From NCBI GenBank assembly GCA_020025755.1, contig JAHHRO010000014.1:1-45965 (forward strand): a stretch of 45,965 bases of DNA, given 5' to 3'. Positions 33,646 to 40,652 of the stretch are shown one piece after another (position 1 is the first letter of the stretch; the number at the start of each line of letters is the position of its first letter). Below the pieces are notes generated by a model that was not told the origin of the DNA, ran no database searches, and saw nothing but the letters and a program-made list of their open reading frames with translations. The stretch is from Butyricicoccus sp. Its GTDB lineage: Bacteria > Bacillota > Clostridia > Oscillospirales > Butyricicoccaceae. Position numbers and translations under genes: made by a program.

Positions 33646-33668
33646 GGCAGAGGATTGACTCCTCTGCC
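33646..33668. terminator. Hairpin after the cyclase gene
   Basis: GGCAGAGGA-TTGAC-TCCTCTGCC is a perfect 9-bp stem. The T-run is on the minus-strand side (seven A before the stem), so it terminates leftward transcripts best; rightward it may act together with the next hairpin. Confidence 0.65.
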
Positions 33669-33670
33669 TG

Positions 33671-33875
33671 AGGCTGTCGAAGAACCTTCGACAGCCTTTC
33701 TAGGGGAACCCAGTCCCCCTAGATACAGAGCCAGTTCCGGTAGAAACTGGCTCTGATACCCCCGGTTTCGCGCCCGATGGCGCGGGTCGTGGGCAAAAAC
33801 CAAGGCTCATGTCCTTGGTTTTTGAAAATTTTAAGTCGCTTTGCTCCAATAAAAAACAGCGAAAAGCCTTTTTCT
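33671..33875. repeat. Multi-hairpin dispersed repeat
   Basis: Five perfect or near-perfect hairpins follow one another: AGGCTGTCGAA/TTCGACAGCCT (33671-33697), CTAGGGG/CCCCTAG (33700-33722), CAGAGCCAGTT/AACTGGCTCTG (33726-33755), CGCGCC/GGCGCG (33769-33784) and AAAAACCAAGG/CCTTGGTTTTT (33795-33823). A T/A-rich tail ends it, identical over 46 bases to positions 1-46. It lies between terminators, has no plausible reading frame and fills the gap between convergent genes. Confidence 0.8.
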
Positions 33876-33895
33876 GAGAGGCAAAAAGATCGGAT

Positions 33896-33932
33896 AAAAA
33901 AAGTTCTTCTGCAATTGCAGAAGAACTTTTTT
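33896..33932. terminator. Bidirectional terminator, perfect palindrome
   Basis: AAAGTTCTTCTGCA and its reverse complement form a 36-bp perfect palindrome with A/T ends. It ends the small membrane protein gene on the minus strand 14 bases after its stop. Confidence 0.85.
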
Positions 33933-33946
33933 GTTGTATCATTCGA

Positions 33947-34171
33947 TCAATGTGTCAGAAATCCCAGTCGCTCCAGCTTGTTCAGTGTGTAAGCGGAGCA
34001 TGCGACCGCGCTGATGAAAGATGCGACAGTTGCGACACAGCCGAGGTAGTAGAGTGCAGTTCCGGCAGATGCGGTGCTTACAAGAGCAACAGCAATCACA
34101 AATACAGCCAGAAGAGGAAGTACAATAGCGTAACCGTGGCGCAATAATGATTTTTCTCTTTGAACGTTCAT
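33947..34171 (-). CDS. Small two-helix membrane protein
   Basis: A 74-residue protein MNVQREKSLL with two hydrophobic helices (AIVLPLLAVFVIAVALVSTA and ALYYLGCVATVASFISAVAC) and a basic N-terminus. ATG 34171 lies eight bases after GGAGG; ATGs at 34177 and 34186 are too close to or before it. It has its own promoter and terminator. I do not recognise the family; it may be a single-unit membrane peptide of regulatory kind. Confidence 0.75.
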   Translation of the reverse strand: MNVQREKSLLRHGYAIVLPLLAVFVIAVALVSTASAGTALYYLGCVATVASFISAVACSAYTLNKLERLGFLTH

Positions 34172-34208
34172 TTTCATTGCCTCCATCCGATTTTTTCGTT
34201 CAATATAT

Positions 34209-34236
34209 AGTATATCACATATCTTACAAAAATCAA
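34209..34236 (-). promoter_or_regulatory. Promoter of the small membrane protein gene
   Basis: On the minus strand TTGATT and TATACT are 16 bases apart, about 38 bases before the ATG. Confidence 0.6.
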
Positions 34237-34267
34237 GGGGATGGATTGGGTAATACGAATAAAAAAT

Positions 34268-34311
34268 AAAAAAATCATTGATGTTTTTATGGAAAAAATC
34301 AATGATTTTTT
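34268..34311 (-). terminator. Terminator after the DtxR-family gene
   Basis: AAAAATCATTGAT and ATCAATGATTTTT form a long AT-rich stem. On the minus strand a T-rich tract follows. It lies about 75 bases after the stop at 34387. Confidence 0.7.
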
Positions 34312-34386
34312 GGAAGATCATACAAGGGGAAATATCGCGTGGAAAATATGGGGAAAAATCTGTTGTTGAGGGATATACGGCTGAGA

Positions 34387-34764
34387 TTAGTCGTTCTGTT
34401 TGTGTGCGATGGTATGTGCACGGATGTGATCGAACGTCTCTTGGCTCAGGATATGTTCGATCTTGCACGCGTCTTGTTCTGCGACGTCAGCAGATACTCC
34501 GAGCTCGATCAAATAGCGAGTGAGCAGGATATGGCGTTCATAGATCTTGTCCGCGATAGACTGTCCCTGTTCGGTCAGATGGATGCAGCCATGTTGCTCT
34601 ACAGTAATATATCCATTTTCACGCAATCGCTTCATTGCAGTCGAAACACTGGGTTTTGAGAACCCCAGTTCATTGGCAATATCGATAGAACGCACCGAAC
34701 CATTCTGGAGTGTCAGGCGCAGGATTGTTTCTAAATAGTCCTCAGCAGATTTTTGGATACGCAT
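34387..34764 (-). CDS. DtxR/MntR-family metal-dependent repressor
   Basis: A 125-residue regulator of the short DtxR/MntR form. The winged helix-turn-helix at residues 5-60 opens with the typical KSAEDYLETILRL and contains SVRSIDIANELGFSKPSVSTAMKRL. The dimerisation and metal-binding helices include ERHILLTRYLIELGV and EQDACKIEHILS, where MntR-type metal ligands (Glu, Cys/His) lie. There is no SH3-like domain. ATG 34764 has GGAGG. It follows the feo genes on the same strand with its own promoter, so it probably controls feoA and feoB through their shared operator-like site, sensing Fe(II). Confidence 0.92.
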   Translation of the reverse strand: MRIQKSAEDYLETILRLTLQNGSVRSIDIANELGFSKPSVSTAMKRLRENGYITVEQHGCIHLTEQGQSIADKIYERHILLTRYLIELGVSADVAEQDACKIEHILSQETFDHIRAHTIAHKQND

Positions 34765-34820
34765 TCGGATCCTCCGTTCTCTGTCATGGCAGCAATTTGC
34801 AGAAGAAGCCTTCTTTGTAT

Positions 34821-34849
34821 ATAGTAGCATAAGTTTTTGAAATTTGCAA
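34821..34849 (-). promoter_or_regulatory. Promoter of the DtxR-family gene
   Basis: On the minus strand TTGCAA and TACTAT are 17 bases apart, with TGC just before the -10 (extended type). Confidence 0.65.
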
Positions 34850-35138
34850 TTCTCCTTATAGGAAAAGCGCAGAAATCAATTTTGACAGGCTGAACGTGCG
34901 GTTTTGTTTCCGCGCTTATCGATCCCTCCAGCTTTCCCGTTCAAGCTGCGGATTCCGCGATGGATGGAGTTCATACTTTCACACCCTTACTGCGGCTATG
35001 AGGTCGATCTGATGGAGAGGACGTGTGGGATGCATAAGGGTCAGGAAGCGCAAGATTCCAGCCTTTATGCCGCTGTCGTGGGTACGACACGTTCCTCTTT
35101 TTCGGAAAGAGCTGGGAATATTGGATTTTTCTAAAAAG
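34850..35138. other. Gene-free interval with folded motif
   Basis: About 290 bases between the feo cluster terminator and the DtxR promoter. No supported gene. It contains the folded motif at 35032-35111 and a further hairpin, CGCGG/CCGC, near 34900. The whole segment could be a non-coding RNA on the minus strand, or the leader of the DtxR gene. Confidence 0.5.
35032..35111 (-). repeat. Diverged copy of the folded motif found at the window end
   Basis: Read on the minus strand it has hairpin CTCTTT/AAAGAG, the block GAACGTGTCG-loop-CGACAGCGGCATAA, and a cross-shaped stem GCATAAAGG/CCCTTATGC around GGAATC/GCTTCC. The same order and sequence blocks recur at 45868-45965 (AACGTGTCG, CGACGGCGGCATAA, GGCT..AA.CTT.CG.TTC.TG.CCC). 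Loops and several stem pairs differ while pairing is largely kept. Confidence 0.55.
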
Positions 35139-35165
35139 AAAGCCCATCTCACAGAGACGGGCTTT
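35139..35165 (-). terminator. Terminator of the feo cluster
   Basis: On the minus strand AAAGCCCGTCT-CTGTG-AGATGGGCTTT is an 11-bp stem with one mismatch followed by CTTTTTAG. It lies just after the FeoB-associated gene. Confidence 0.8.
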
Positions 35166-35173
35166 CAAAGATC

Positions 35174-35383
35174 TTATTTTTCGGAATGTTCTTCTGTCGT
35201 ATGATCGTGACAGCCGCAGCAGCAGGATCCTTCCTCGCCGCTTTTGTGGTCATCATGGCTGCAATGGCAGCCGCCGCCAGCGGAGCAGCCAATGCACTTG
35301 ACGCCTTTCTTTTTTGCCTTCACGATATAGACAACTGCACAACCGACGATGATTCCTACGATTGCAAGTATGATCCAATCCAT
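35174..35383 (-). CDS. FeoB-associated Cys-rich membrane protein
   Basis: A 69-residue protein with one membrane helix (WIILAIVGIIVGCAVVYIV) followed by a cytoplasmic Cys/His-rich tail with CIGCSAGGGCHCSHDDH and CCCGCHDH. This matches the small FeoB-associated family found after feoB in Firmicutes, thought to help ferrous iron delivery, though the role is unproven. ATG 35383 has GGAGAG and lies 12 bases after the feoB stop. Confidence 0.9.
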   Translation of the reverse strand: MDWIILAIVGIIVGCAVVYIVKAKKKGVKCIGCSAGGGCHCSHDDHKSGEEGSCCCGCHDHTTEEHSEK

Positions 35384-35395
35384 AGATGACTCTCC

Positions 35396-37411
35396 TTAGC
35401 TTCTTTGAGCAAGATTTCCATCCAATGCATACTCTGCGTCGATCTTCTTGTTTACATTCATGATGAGGGAAACGACAATGCCAACGATTGCAGCAACTGC
35501 GATCAGACCCGGTACGAATGCTTGACCCAGAGAACCAGTGGTGATGAGTGTGCCGATCTGGTAAACGAGGAAAGCGATGACATAGCCGGTACCAAGCTGA
35601 AGTGCGATGCCGCCAAACAGCCACTTTTTGTTCTGCATTTCGGAGTTCATTGCACCGATCGCAGCAAAGCAGGGTGGAGTGTAGAGGTTGAACATCAGGT
35701 AAGCAAGTGCAGCAACTGCGGTCAGACCCATCGTTTCAGCGACCTGATTTGCACCACTGACCAGAGCGAGCTCGTCTGGATCGATGAAGTTGGTCAGACC
35801 ATAAACAACTGCGAGCGTACCGACAACATTTTCCTTTGCGATGAAGCCGGTGATCGCCGCTGCTGCAAGCTGCCATACGCCGAAGCCGAGCGGGATGAGC
35901 AGGACTGCGAACGGAGAAGCGATGCTTGCGAGGATGGAGGTATGCTCCATACCCTCTTCAACGACCTGAAGGTTCCAAGTGAAGGATTGCATGATCTGAA
36001 CGGTTGCGTTGCAGACCAGAATGATGGTACCAGCCTTGATGATGTATGCCTTTGCGCGAGAGAACATGGAAATAGTCGCGCGCTTGAGGCTTGGGATCTT
36101 GTACTCGGGCAGCTCCATGATGAAGAAAGACTTACGGTACTTATGACCAGTCACCTTCAGAACAAGCAGGGAGCTGAGATAGATGAGTACGATGCCGACA
36201 AAGTACATGAGGGTACCGACCCAAGATGCATCATGGAAGAAAGCACCGGCGAACAGTGCGATGACTGGCAGCTTTGCGCCACAGGGCATGAACGGGGTCA
36301 GCATTGCGGTGGTGCGGCGTTCTCTCTCGTTGCGGATGGTACGGCATGCCATGATGCCAGGGATCGCACAGCCGGTACCGATGACCATTGGGATAACGGA
36401 CTTACCGGAAAGACCCACACGCTTGAAGATCGGGTCCATAACGACGCTGACGCGTGCCATGTAGCCGCAGTCTTCGAGCAGGGAGATCAGGAAGTACATG
36501 ACCATAACGAGCGGCAGGAAGCCAACGACTGCGCCAACGCCGCCGATGATGCCGTCAACAAGCAGTGCCTGTGTGAACGGGGAGGCACTTTCTACCATGC
36601 CGGCAACCATTTCCTGGAAGGATTCGATCCAGCCAACAAGGGTATCAGCAAGCAGGGGACCCAGACGCGCCTGAGAGATATCGAATACTGCCCACATAAC
36701 GAGTGCAAAGATCGGGATACCCAGCCACTTGTTGGTCAGGATGGCGTCTACGCTGTCCTGCTTGTTCTTGTCCTTGGTGAGGACGGCACGGGTCTCGACC
36801 TCGCGCACGATGCCGTTTACGAAATCAAAACGCTTACGGTCAGCGGCTTCGACCTCTGCCTTGTCATGCAGATTGATGTTGCCTTGAATGTAAGGTGCTT
36901 CCTGTGTCTGTCCGGCAGAATCAGCTGCCTTGGCAACGACAGCCGCCAGACCTGCATCGGAAGCCGAGGTGGAGATGGTCTCAATGACAGGGCAGTGCAG
37001 CTTTGCAGAGAGCTTCTCTACGTCGATCTTGGTGCCCTTCTTTGCATTGATATCACTCTTGTTGAGTGCAACAACGACCGGAATGCCAAGCTCCAGAAGC
37101 TGTGTGGTAAAGAACAGGCTTCGGCTGAGGTTGGTTGCATCCACGATGTTGATGATTACATTCGGATGCTCATTCTTGACGTAGCTGCTGGTGATGCTCT
37201 CCTCCGAGGTGAAGGGAGACATGGAATACGCACCGGGAAGATCGACCGCAATCAGATCCCCTCTGCCCTCGCAGAAAGACTTTTTGATTGGACTTTCTTT
37301 CTTGTCGACGGTAACGCCTGCCCAGTTGCCAACGCGCTCGGTTCGTCCGGTAAGCGCGTTGAACATGGTGGTTTTACCGCTGTTTGGATTGCCTGTTAGA
37401 GCAATACGCAT
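35396..37411 (-). CDS. feoB: Ferrous iron transporter FeoB
   Basis: A 671-residue Fe(II) importer. The N-terminal G domain has GNPNSGKTTMFNALTG (G1), AVDLPGAYSM (G3) and ALNKSDIN (G4), followed by the GDI helical region. The membrane part contains two Gate-type halves with conserved Cys in GTGCAIPG and TPPCFAAIGA. ATG 37411 has GGAGG nine bases upstream. It has its own promoter with an operator-like site, separate from feoA. Confidence 0.97.
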   Translation of the reverse strand: MRIALTGNPNSGKTTMFNALTGRTERVGNWAGVTVDKKESPIKKSFCEGRGDLIAVDLPGAYSMSPFTSEESITSSYVKNEHPNVIINIVDATNLSRSLFFTTQLLELGIPVVVALNKSDINAKKGTKIDVEKLSAKLHCPVIETISTSASDAGLAAVVAKAADSAGQTQEAPYIQGNINLHDKAEVEAADRKRFDFVNGIVREVETRAVLTKDKNKQDSVDAILTNKWLGIPIFALVMWAVFDISQARLGPLLADTLVGWIESFQEMVAGMVESASPFTQALLVDGIIGGVGAVVGFLPLVMVMYFLISLLEDCGYMARVSVVMDPIFKRVGLSGKSVIPMVIGTGCAIPGIMACRTIRNERERRTTAMLTPFMPCGAKLPVIALFAGAFFHDASWVGTLMYFVGIVLIYLSSLLVLKVTGHKYRKSFFIMELPEYKIPSLKRATISMFSRAKAYIIKAGTIILVCNATVQIMQSFTWNLQVVEEGMEHTSILASIASPFAVLLIPLGFGVWQLAAAAITGFIAKENVVGTLAVVYGLTNFIDPDELALVSGANQVAETMGLTAVAALAYLMFNLYTPPCFAAIGAMNSEMQNKKWLFGGIALQLGTGYVIAFLVYQIGTLITTGSLGQAFVPGLIAVAAIVGIVVSLIMNVNKKIDAEYALDGNLAQRS

Positions 37412-37454
37412 AACTTTTTTCCTCCATTTTTTATTATTTGTGAGACAAAATTTG

Positions 37455-37483
37455 AAATTAGCCGGAGCTAACTTGTAAAGCAA
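37455..37483 (-). promoter_or_regulatory. feoB promoter overlapped by a DtxR-type operator
   Basis: On the minus strand TTGCTT and TAATTT are 17 bases apart. The spacer and -10 are covered by the inverted repeat AAGTTAGC-TCCG-GCTAATTT (37455-37474), which matches the site upstream of feoA at 16 of 20 positions. Confidence 0.65.
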
Positions 37484-37486
37484 TTA

Positions 37487-37511
37487 AAAACTATTCACGA
37501 AGAATAGTTTT
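37487..37511 (-). terminator. Terminator between feoA and feoB
   Basis: On the minus strand AAAACTATTC and GAATAGTTTT form a 10-bp stem with a five-base loop, then TTAATTG. It separates the feoA transcript from feoB. Confidence 0.75.
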
Positions 37512-37522
37512 GAGAATAGTTT

Positions 37523-37741
37523 TTAATCTTGTAGGATGATTGCATCTGCGAGGTTCTGGTCGATGTTGTAGCGTCCGTCCTTGACGGAGACAACAAAGCC
37601 GCCGCGCATCTGAGAAACGACCGTGATTGGTTCCCCACTGTAGCAGCCCAGAGAAAACAGGAAGCTGTTGAGCTCCTCATCATCTGTGTGGATCTCCTTT
37701 ATGATGTACTCTTTTCCAATTTCTGCACCCGATAATTTCAT
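37523..37741 (-). CDS. feoA: FeoA-domain iron transport protein
   Basis: A 72-residue SH3-like FeoA protein, the small cytoplasmic partner of FeoB. The fold signature is LFSLGCYSGEPITVVSQMRGGFVVSVKDGRYNIDQNLADAI, with the central glycine and final alanine-rich strand typical of the family. ATG 37741 has AAAGGGG. A terminator follows it, so part of its transcription is independent of feoB. Confidence 0.93.
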   Translation of the reverse strand: MKLSGAEIGKEYIIKEIHTDDEELNSFLFSLGCYSGEPITVVSQMRGGFVVSVKDGRYNIDQNLADAIILQD

Positions 37742-37772
37742 ATGTATTTCCCCTTTGTTCATCAAAATCACA

Positions 37773-37792
37773 TAGTTAACGGGAACTAACTT
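37773..37792. promoter_or_regulatory. DtxR-type operator at the feoA start
   Basis: AAGTTAGT-TCCC-GTTAACTA on the minus strand shares 16 of 20 positions with the feoB site and is an imperfect inverted repeat. It covers the predicted transcription start of feoA, a position suited to iron-dependent repression. Confidence 0.65.
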
Positions 37793-37797
37793 ACATA

Positions 37798-37826
37798 AAT
37801 ATAACATATCGTTTTTTCAGTGTCAA
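37798..37826 (-). promoter_or_regulatory. feoA promoter
   Basis: A perfect TTGACA and TATATT are 17 bases apart on the minus strand; the start falls near 37791. Confidence 0.8.
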
Positions 37827-37886
37827 GGGATTCTGAACATTCTCCCAAAATATGTGACAATGTACGAAAAAGGCTGAGAGGATGTG

Positions 37887-37932
37887 AAAAAAGCATTGGA
37901 ATTGGATAAATGTACCAAATCCAATGCTTTTT
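37887..37932 (-). terminator. Terminator after the pyrophosphatase gene
   Basis: On the minus strand AAAAAGCATTGGA pairs with TCCAATGCTTTTT around a loop of about 16 bases. It lies 8 bases after the stop. Confidence 0.85.
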
Positions 37933-37939
37933 GAATGTA

Positions 37940-38521
37940 TCATTCAGCGCATGCTTCCGCGCCTTGCAGATGCTTGTCCAATTCTGGACGCTTTCCGCAG
38001 AAATGTACAAGATAGCGTTCCATACATTCGGCGATGATCTGCTCGGCCATCTGTCTGCCGTGCACCTCAGAGATCGCGGTCGTGCGCCCTTCGAGCTGCT
38101 TATACACTTCAAAGAAATGGGCGATCTCGCTGCCGATATGGGGCGGAAGTTCGCCGTATTCCTTGTAGAAATTCCAAGTTGGATCATGTTCTACGACCGC
38201 AATAATTTTGTCATCGCAGCAGCCGCCATCGACCATGCGGATCACGCCGACCGGATAGCACTGCACCATGATAGATGGATCAAGTGTCTCAGAGCATAGC
38301 ACCAGTACGTCGAGCGGGTCGCCATCGTCGGCATAGGTGCGCGGGATAAACCCATAGTTTGCAGGATAGTGGGTGGAGGTATAGAGGATACGGTCCAGTC
38401 GGAGCAGACCGGTACGCTTGTCGAGTTCGTATTTTTTTTTGCTGCCGGCAGGGATCTCAATGACCGAAGTAAAGCAGTGCGGTGCGATGAGAGCCGGATC
38501 GATATCATGCCAGATGTTCAA
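37940..38521 (-). CDS. ppa: Family I inorganic pyrophosphatase
   Basis: A 193-residue soluble pyrophosphatase that splits pyrophosphate to drive biosynthesis. Metal and substrate residues are visible in EIPAGSKKKYELDK, HYPANYGFIPRTYADDGDPLDVLVL (signature DxDPxD as DDGDPLD) and DPTWNFYKEYGELPPH. The start is a TTG at 38521, eight bases after AAAAGGGG. It is slightly longer than usual bacterial enzymes. A promoter lies directly upstream, so it is a single unit. Confidence 0.95.
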   Translation of the reverse strand: MNIWHDIDPALIAPHCFTSVIEIPAGSKKKYELDKRTGLLRLDRILYTSTHYPANYGFIPRTYADDGDPLDVLVLCSETLDPSIMVQCYPVGVIRMVDGGCCDDKIIAVVEHDPTWNFYKEYGELPPHIGSEIAHFFEVYKQLEGRTTAISEVHGRQMAEQIIAECMERYLVHFCGKRPELDKHLQGAEACAE

Positions 38522-38585
38522 TCAGATTACCCCTTTTCTATGTATCAAAATTATTGGTAGGAAATGGGAAATAAGGTATATGAAA

Positions 38586-38614
38586 ATTTTAATATATTTT
38601 GTCGAGCGGTGCAA
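38586..38614 (-). promoter_or_regulatory. Promoter of the pyrophosphatase gene
   Basis: TTGCAC and TAAAAT are 17 bases apart on the minus strand. The -10 lies beyond the stop of the MgtC-family gene. Confidence 0.6.
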
Positions 38615-38624
38615 GCATATCCTG

Positions 38625-39329
38625 TTAATATTGTGAACTTTGGAGTTTGATGAGGTTGGGATCGCCGCTGAGCTTTTCCAGAAACAGTGCCTGTGCCTGC
38701 TCGGGATGTGCGCCGTGGAACAGAAGGGTGGAGGCGAGATGATACATGCCGGATTGCTCCTCATCAAAATGGACATGGGCAAGGGAGGCGTTGTGTGCGG
38801 TCGCATACTGGTTGAGATCGTGCATCAGAGAAGGCAGATCATGGCACCATAAAGAAATGACCAGCGTCTTATGGTGGGAGGAGTAGATCTTCCGCTCGAG
38901 TACCTCAAAGATGGTGAGGGTAGCATAGACAGCGGCTGCACCGGTCAGAGCGACGGCATAGTATCCTGCTCCGATGGTGAGACCAAGGCAGGCGACCGCC
39001 CAGATGCTTGCGGCAGTGGTCAGCCCTTTGACGGTCAGACCCTCACGCAGAATCGTGCCAGCCCCCAGAAAGCCGATGCCTGAGATGACCTGTGCGCCCA
39101 TGCGGGCAGGGTCAGGGATCGCACCGAGGGGGTGAAACTGGATGAATAGCAGCTCGCCAGCCATCATGACGACACAGGCACCAAGCGCAACGAGCATATG
39201 GGTGCGCATACCGGCTGGATGGTGGTTGCGCCCGCGTTCTGCGCCGACTGCGATCCCCACAAGCAACGCGAGAATGATGCGCAGAACGATCTCTGCGTAG
39301 CTCAATTCGTGAAAAACAAGGTTATGCAT
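38625..39329 (-). CDS. MgtC/SapB-family membrane protein
   Basis: A 234-residue protein. The N-terminal MgtC domain has about five membrane helices and the hallmark GAERGRNHHPAGMRTHMLVALGA and GIGFLGAGTI. The cytoplasmic C-terminal part (after about residue 155) looks ACT-like (KTLVISLWCHDLPSLMHDLNQYA). Family members affect Mg2+ homeostasis and ATP synthase in Salmonella; function in Firmicutes is not established. ATG 39329 has GGGGG seven bases upstream. Downstream lies the pyrophosphatase gene with its own promoter. Confidence 0.93.
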   Translation of the reverse strand: MHNLVFHELSYAEIVLRIILALLVGIAVGAERGRNHHPAGMRTHMLVALGACVVMMAGELLFIQFHPLGAIPDPARMGAQVISGIGFLGAGTILREGLTVKGLTTAASIWAVACLGLTIGAGYYAVALTGAAAVYATLTIFEVLERKIYSSHHKTLVISLWCHDLPSLMHDLNQYATAHNASLAHVHFDEEQSGMYHLASTLLFHGAHPEQAQALFLEKLSGDPNLIKLQSSQY

Positions 39330-39427
39330 AACAAAACCCCCATTCTATCTCTTTTCCGCTTTTATTGTAAATACCAATATAGGACATAAGATGACAGGGC
39401 AGAGATATGAAGCCTCATAAAATCAAA

Positions 39428-39452
39428 GCACTGTACCAATTTGGTACAGTGC
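39428..39452 (-). terminator. Terminator after the PrsA-like gene
   Basis: GCACTGTACCA and TGGTACAGTGC form a perfect 11-bp stem; on the minus strand TTTGATTTT follows. It is 6 bases beyond the stop. Confidence 0.85.
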
Positions 39453-39458
39453 CCCAGT

Positions 39459-40484
39459 TTATGCCAGATAGCTGGAAACAGTGTCCAGATTTACCTTGGA
39501 AAGTGCTTCTTTTTCTTCTGCCTTGGAAGAATCCTGCCAGGTCTGTGCCAGATCAGAGAATGCTTTTTCCTCAATCATAGCTCTTTTGCTTTCAAAATCT
39601 GTATCGCGCAGCGGCAGCCGCTGGATGATATGCCAGCCGTAAGAGGTCTTGATCGGATCGGACACAGCGTCGTTTTCCAGTGCCTTGGTGCCTTCGTAAA
39701 ATTCCGGTACCATTTCGCCGTCTGTGAAGACGTAGCCTTCCGGATTGCTTTCCATGCCCGGATCTTCGTTGTAGGTCTTGATGAGGGTATCGAAATCCTC
39801 GCCTGCCTTGGCACGCTTTGCGATATCGGCTGCCTTGGTCTTGAGTTCTTCCTGATTGGGGAGCTCTGCGTTGTTGTCATCTACGGTTTTGACCAGTACA
39901 TGCTTGGCACGCAGATAGTCTTTTTCAAAGGATTCTCTTGCAGCGTTTGGATTTTTTGCGTTGAAATCTTCACGCAGCTTCTGAACCATGACGTTGAGCT
40001 TGGCAAATTCGCGGTACTGGTCGCGGGTCAGTCCAATGTCCTTCAGGTAGGTGTCCAATCCGACATCGCCGCCCATCTGTTCGGCGAGGATCTTAATTTC
40101 CGCGTCGATATCTGCGTCAGTATAGCTGAGACCGTTTTCTTTCATCTTCGCTTCGCAGGCGGAAAGATAGACAAGCTGCTGCTTGGCAAGCTGGGCAATG
40201 TTTTCCGAGAAACTGTCACGTTCCTCTTTGTCGGTGATCTGCTTGGAGGTCTTTTGTCCGTACATGCCAAGGATGTTGTCCATACGGTTGAGGTTATAAA
40301 GAAAAGATGCTGCGTACTGCTCGGCGGTGAAGTCCACACCATTTGCGGTCAAAGCAATCGCCTGCTTGTCTGCATCGCTGACAGCGGCAGTGCCACCAGT
40401 CTGTGTGCCGCAGGCAGTCAGGGACAGGCATAGCAGCAGTCCGGCAATGGTACGGCGGAAGTTTGCTTTTGAAGTTCGAATCAT
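39459..40484 (-). CDS. PrsA-like foldase lipoprotein (parvulin-type peptidyl-prolyl isomerase)
   Basis: A 341-residue extracytoplasmic foldase. The lipobox LTAC (Cys near 25) follows a clear signal. A SurA-N-like helical region holds several long helices. The PPIC domain (about residues 190-300) shows RAKHVLVK, then GYVFTDGEMVPEFYEGTKAL and the closing YGWHIIQRL. It should help fold exported proteins. ATG 40484 has GAGGAG. It is a single-gene unit with its own promoter and terminator. Confidence 0.92.
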   Translation of the reverse strand: MIRTSKANFRRTIAGLLLCLSLTACGTQTGGTAAVSDADKQAIALTANGVDFTAEQYAASFLYNLNRMDNILGMYGQKTSKQITDKEERDSFSENIAQLAKQQLVYLSACEAKMKENGLSYTDADIDAEIKILAEQMGGDVGLDTYLKDIGLTRDQYREFAKLNVMVQKLREDFNAKNPNAARESFEKDYLRAKHVLVKTVDDNNAELPNQEELKTKAADIAKRAKAGEDFDTLIKTYNEDPGMESNPEGYVFTDGEMVPEFYEGTKALENDAVSDPIKTSYGWHIIQRLPLRDTDFESKRAMIEEKAFSDLAQTWQDSSKAEEKEALSKVNLDTVSSYLA

Positions 40485-40555
40485 GGGGTTCTCCTCTCTG
40501 ATTGTGTCAGCATACCGGAGTTCCGGTGTTTTGTGACAGAATTGGTATGAAAAAT

Positions 40556-40584
40556 AGTATACCATTTTTTGCGTTCTGCTACAA
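40556..40584 (-). promoter_or_regulatory. Promoter of the PrsA-like gene
   Basis: TTGTAG and TATACT are 17 bases apart on the minus strand. It is back to back with the promoter at 40599. Confidence 0.65.
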
Positions 40585-40598
40585 GTGCTCGATTGCCG

Positions 40599-40627
40599 TT
40601 GACGCATAAACTGCTTTGGAGTAAGAT
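40599..40627 (+). promoter_or_regulatory. Promoter of the LRR-VWA-MoxR cluster
   Basis: TTGACG and TAAGAT are 17 bases apart, about 20 bases before the ATG's ribosome site. Confidence 0.65.
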
Positions 40628-40652
40628 GGAGAAGAACAACAGAGGAGAGACT

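Noticed and set aside
33606..33942. Short frames translating the multi-hairpin repeat
   Set aside because: They arise from repeat sequence, lack ribosome sites and are interrupted by perfect hairpins; a non-coding repeat is the better reading.
35405..37399. A 664-codon open frame on the plus strand antisense to feoB
   Set aside because: Its translation is rich in Cys, Asp and His without domains, no ribosome site fits, and feoB on the other strand has all family motifs. Long antisense frames follow from the codon bias of feoB.
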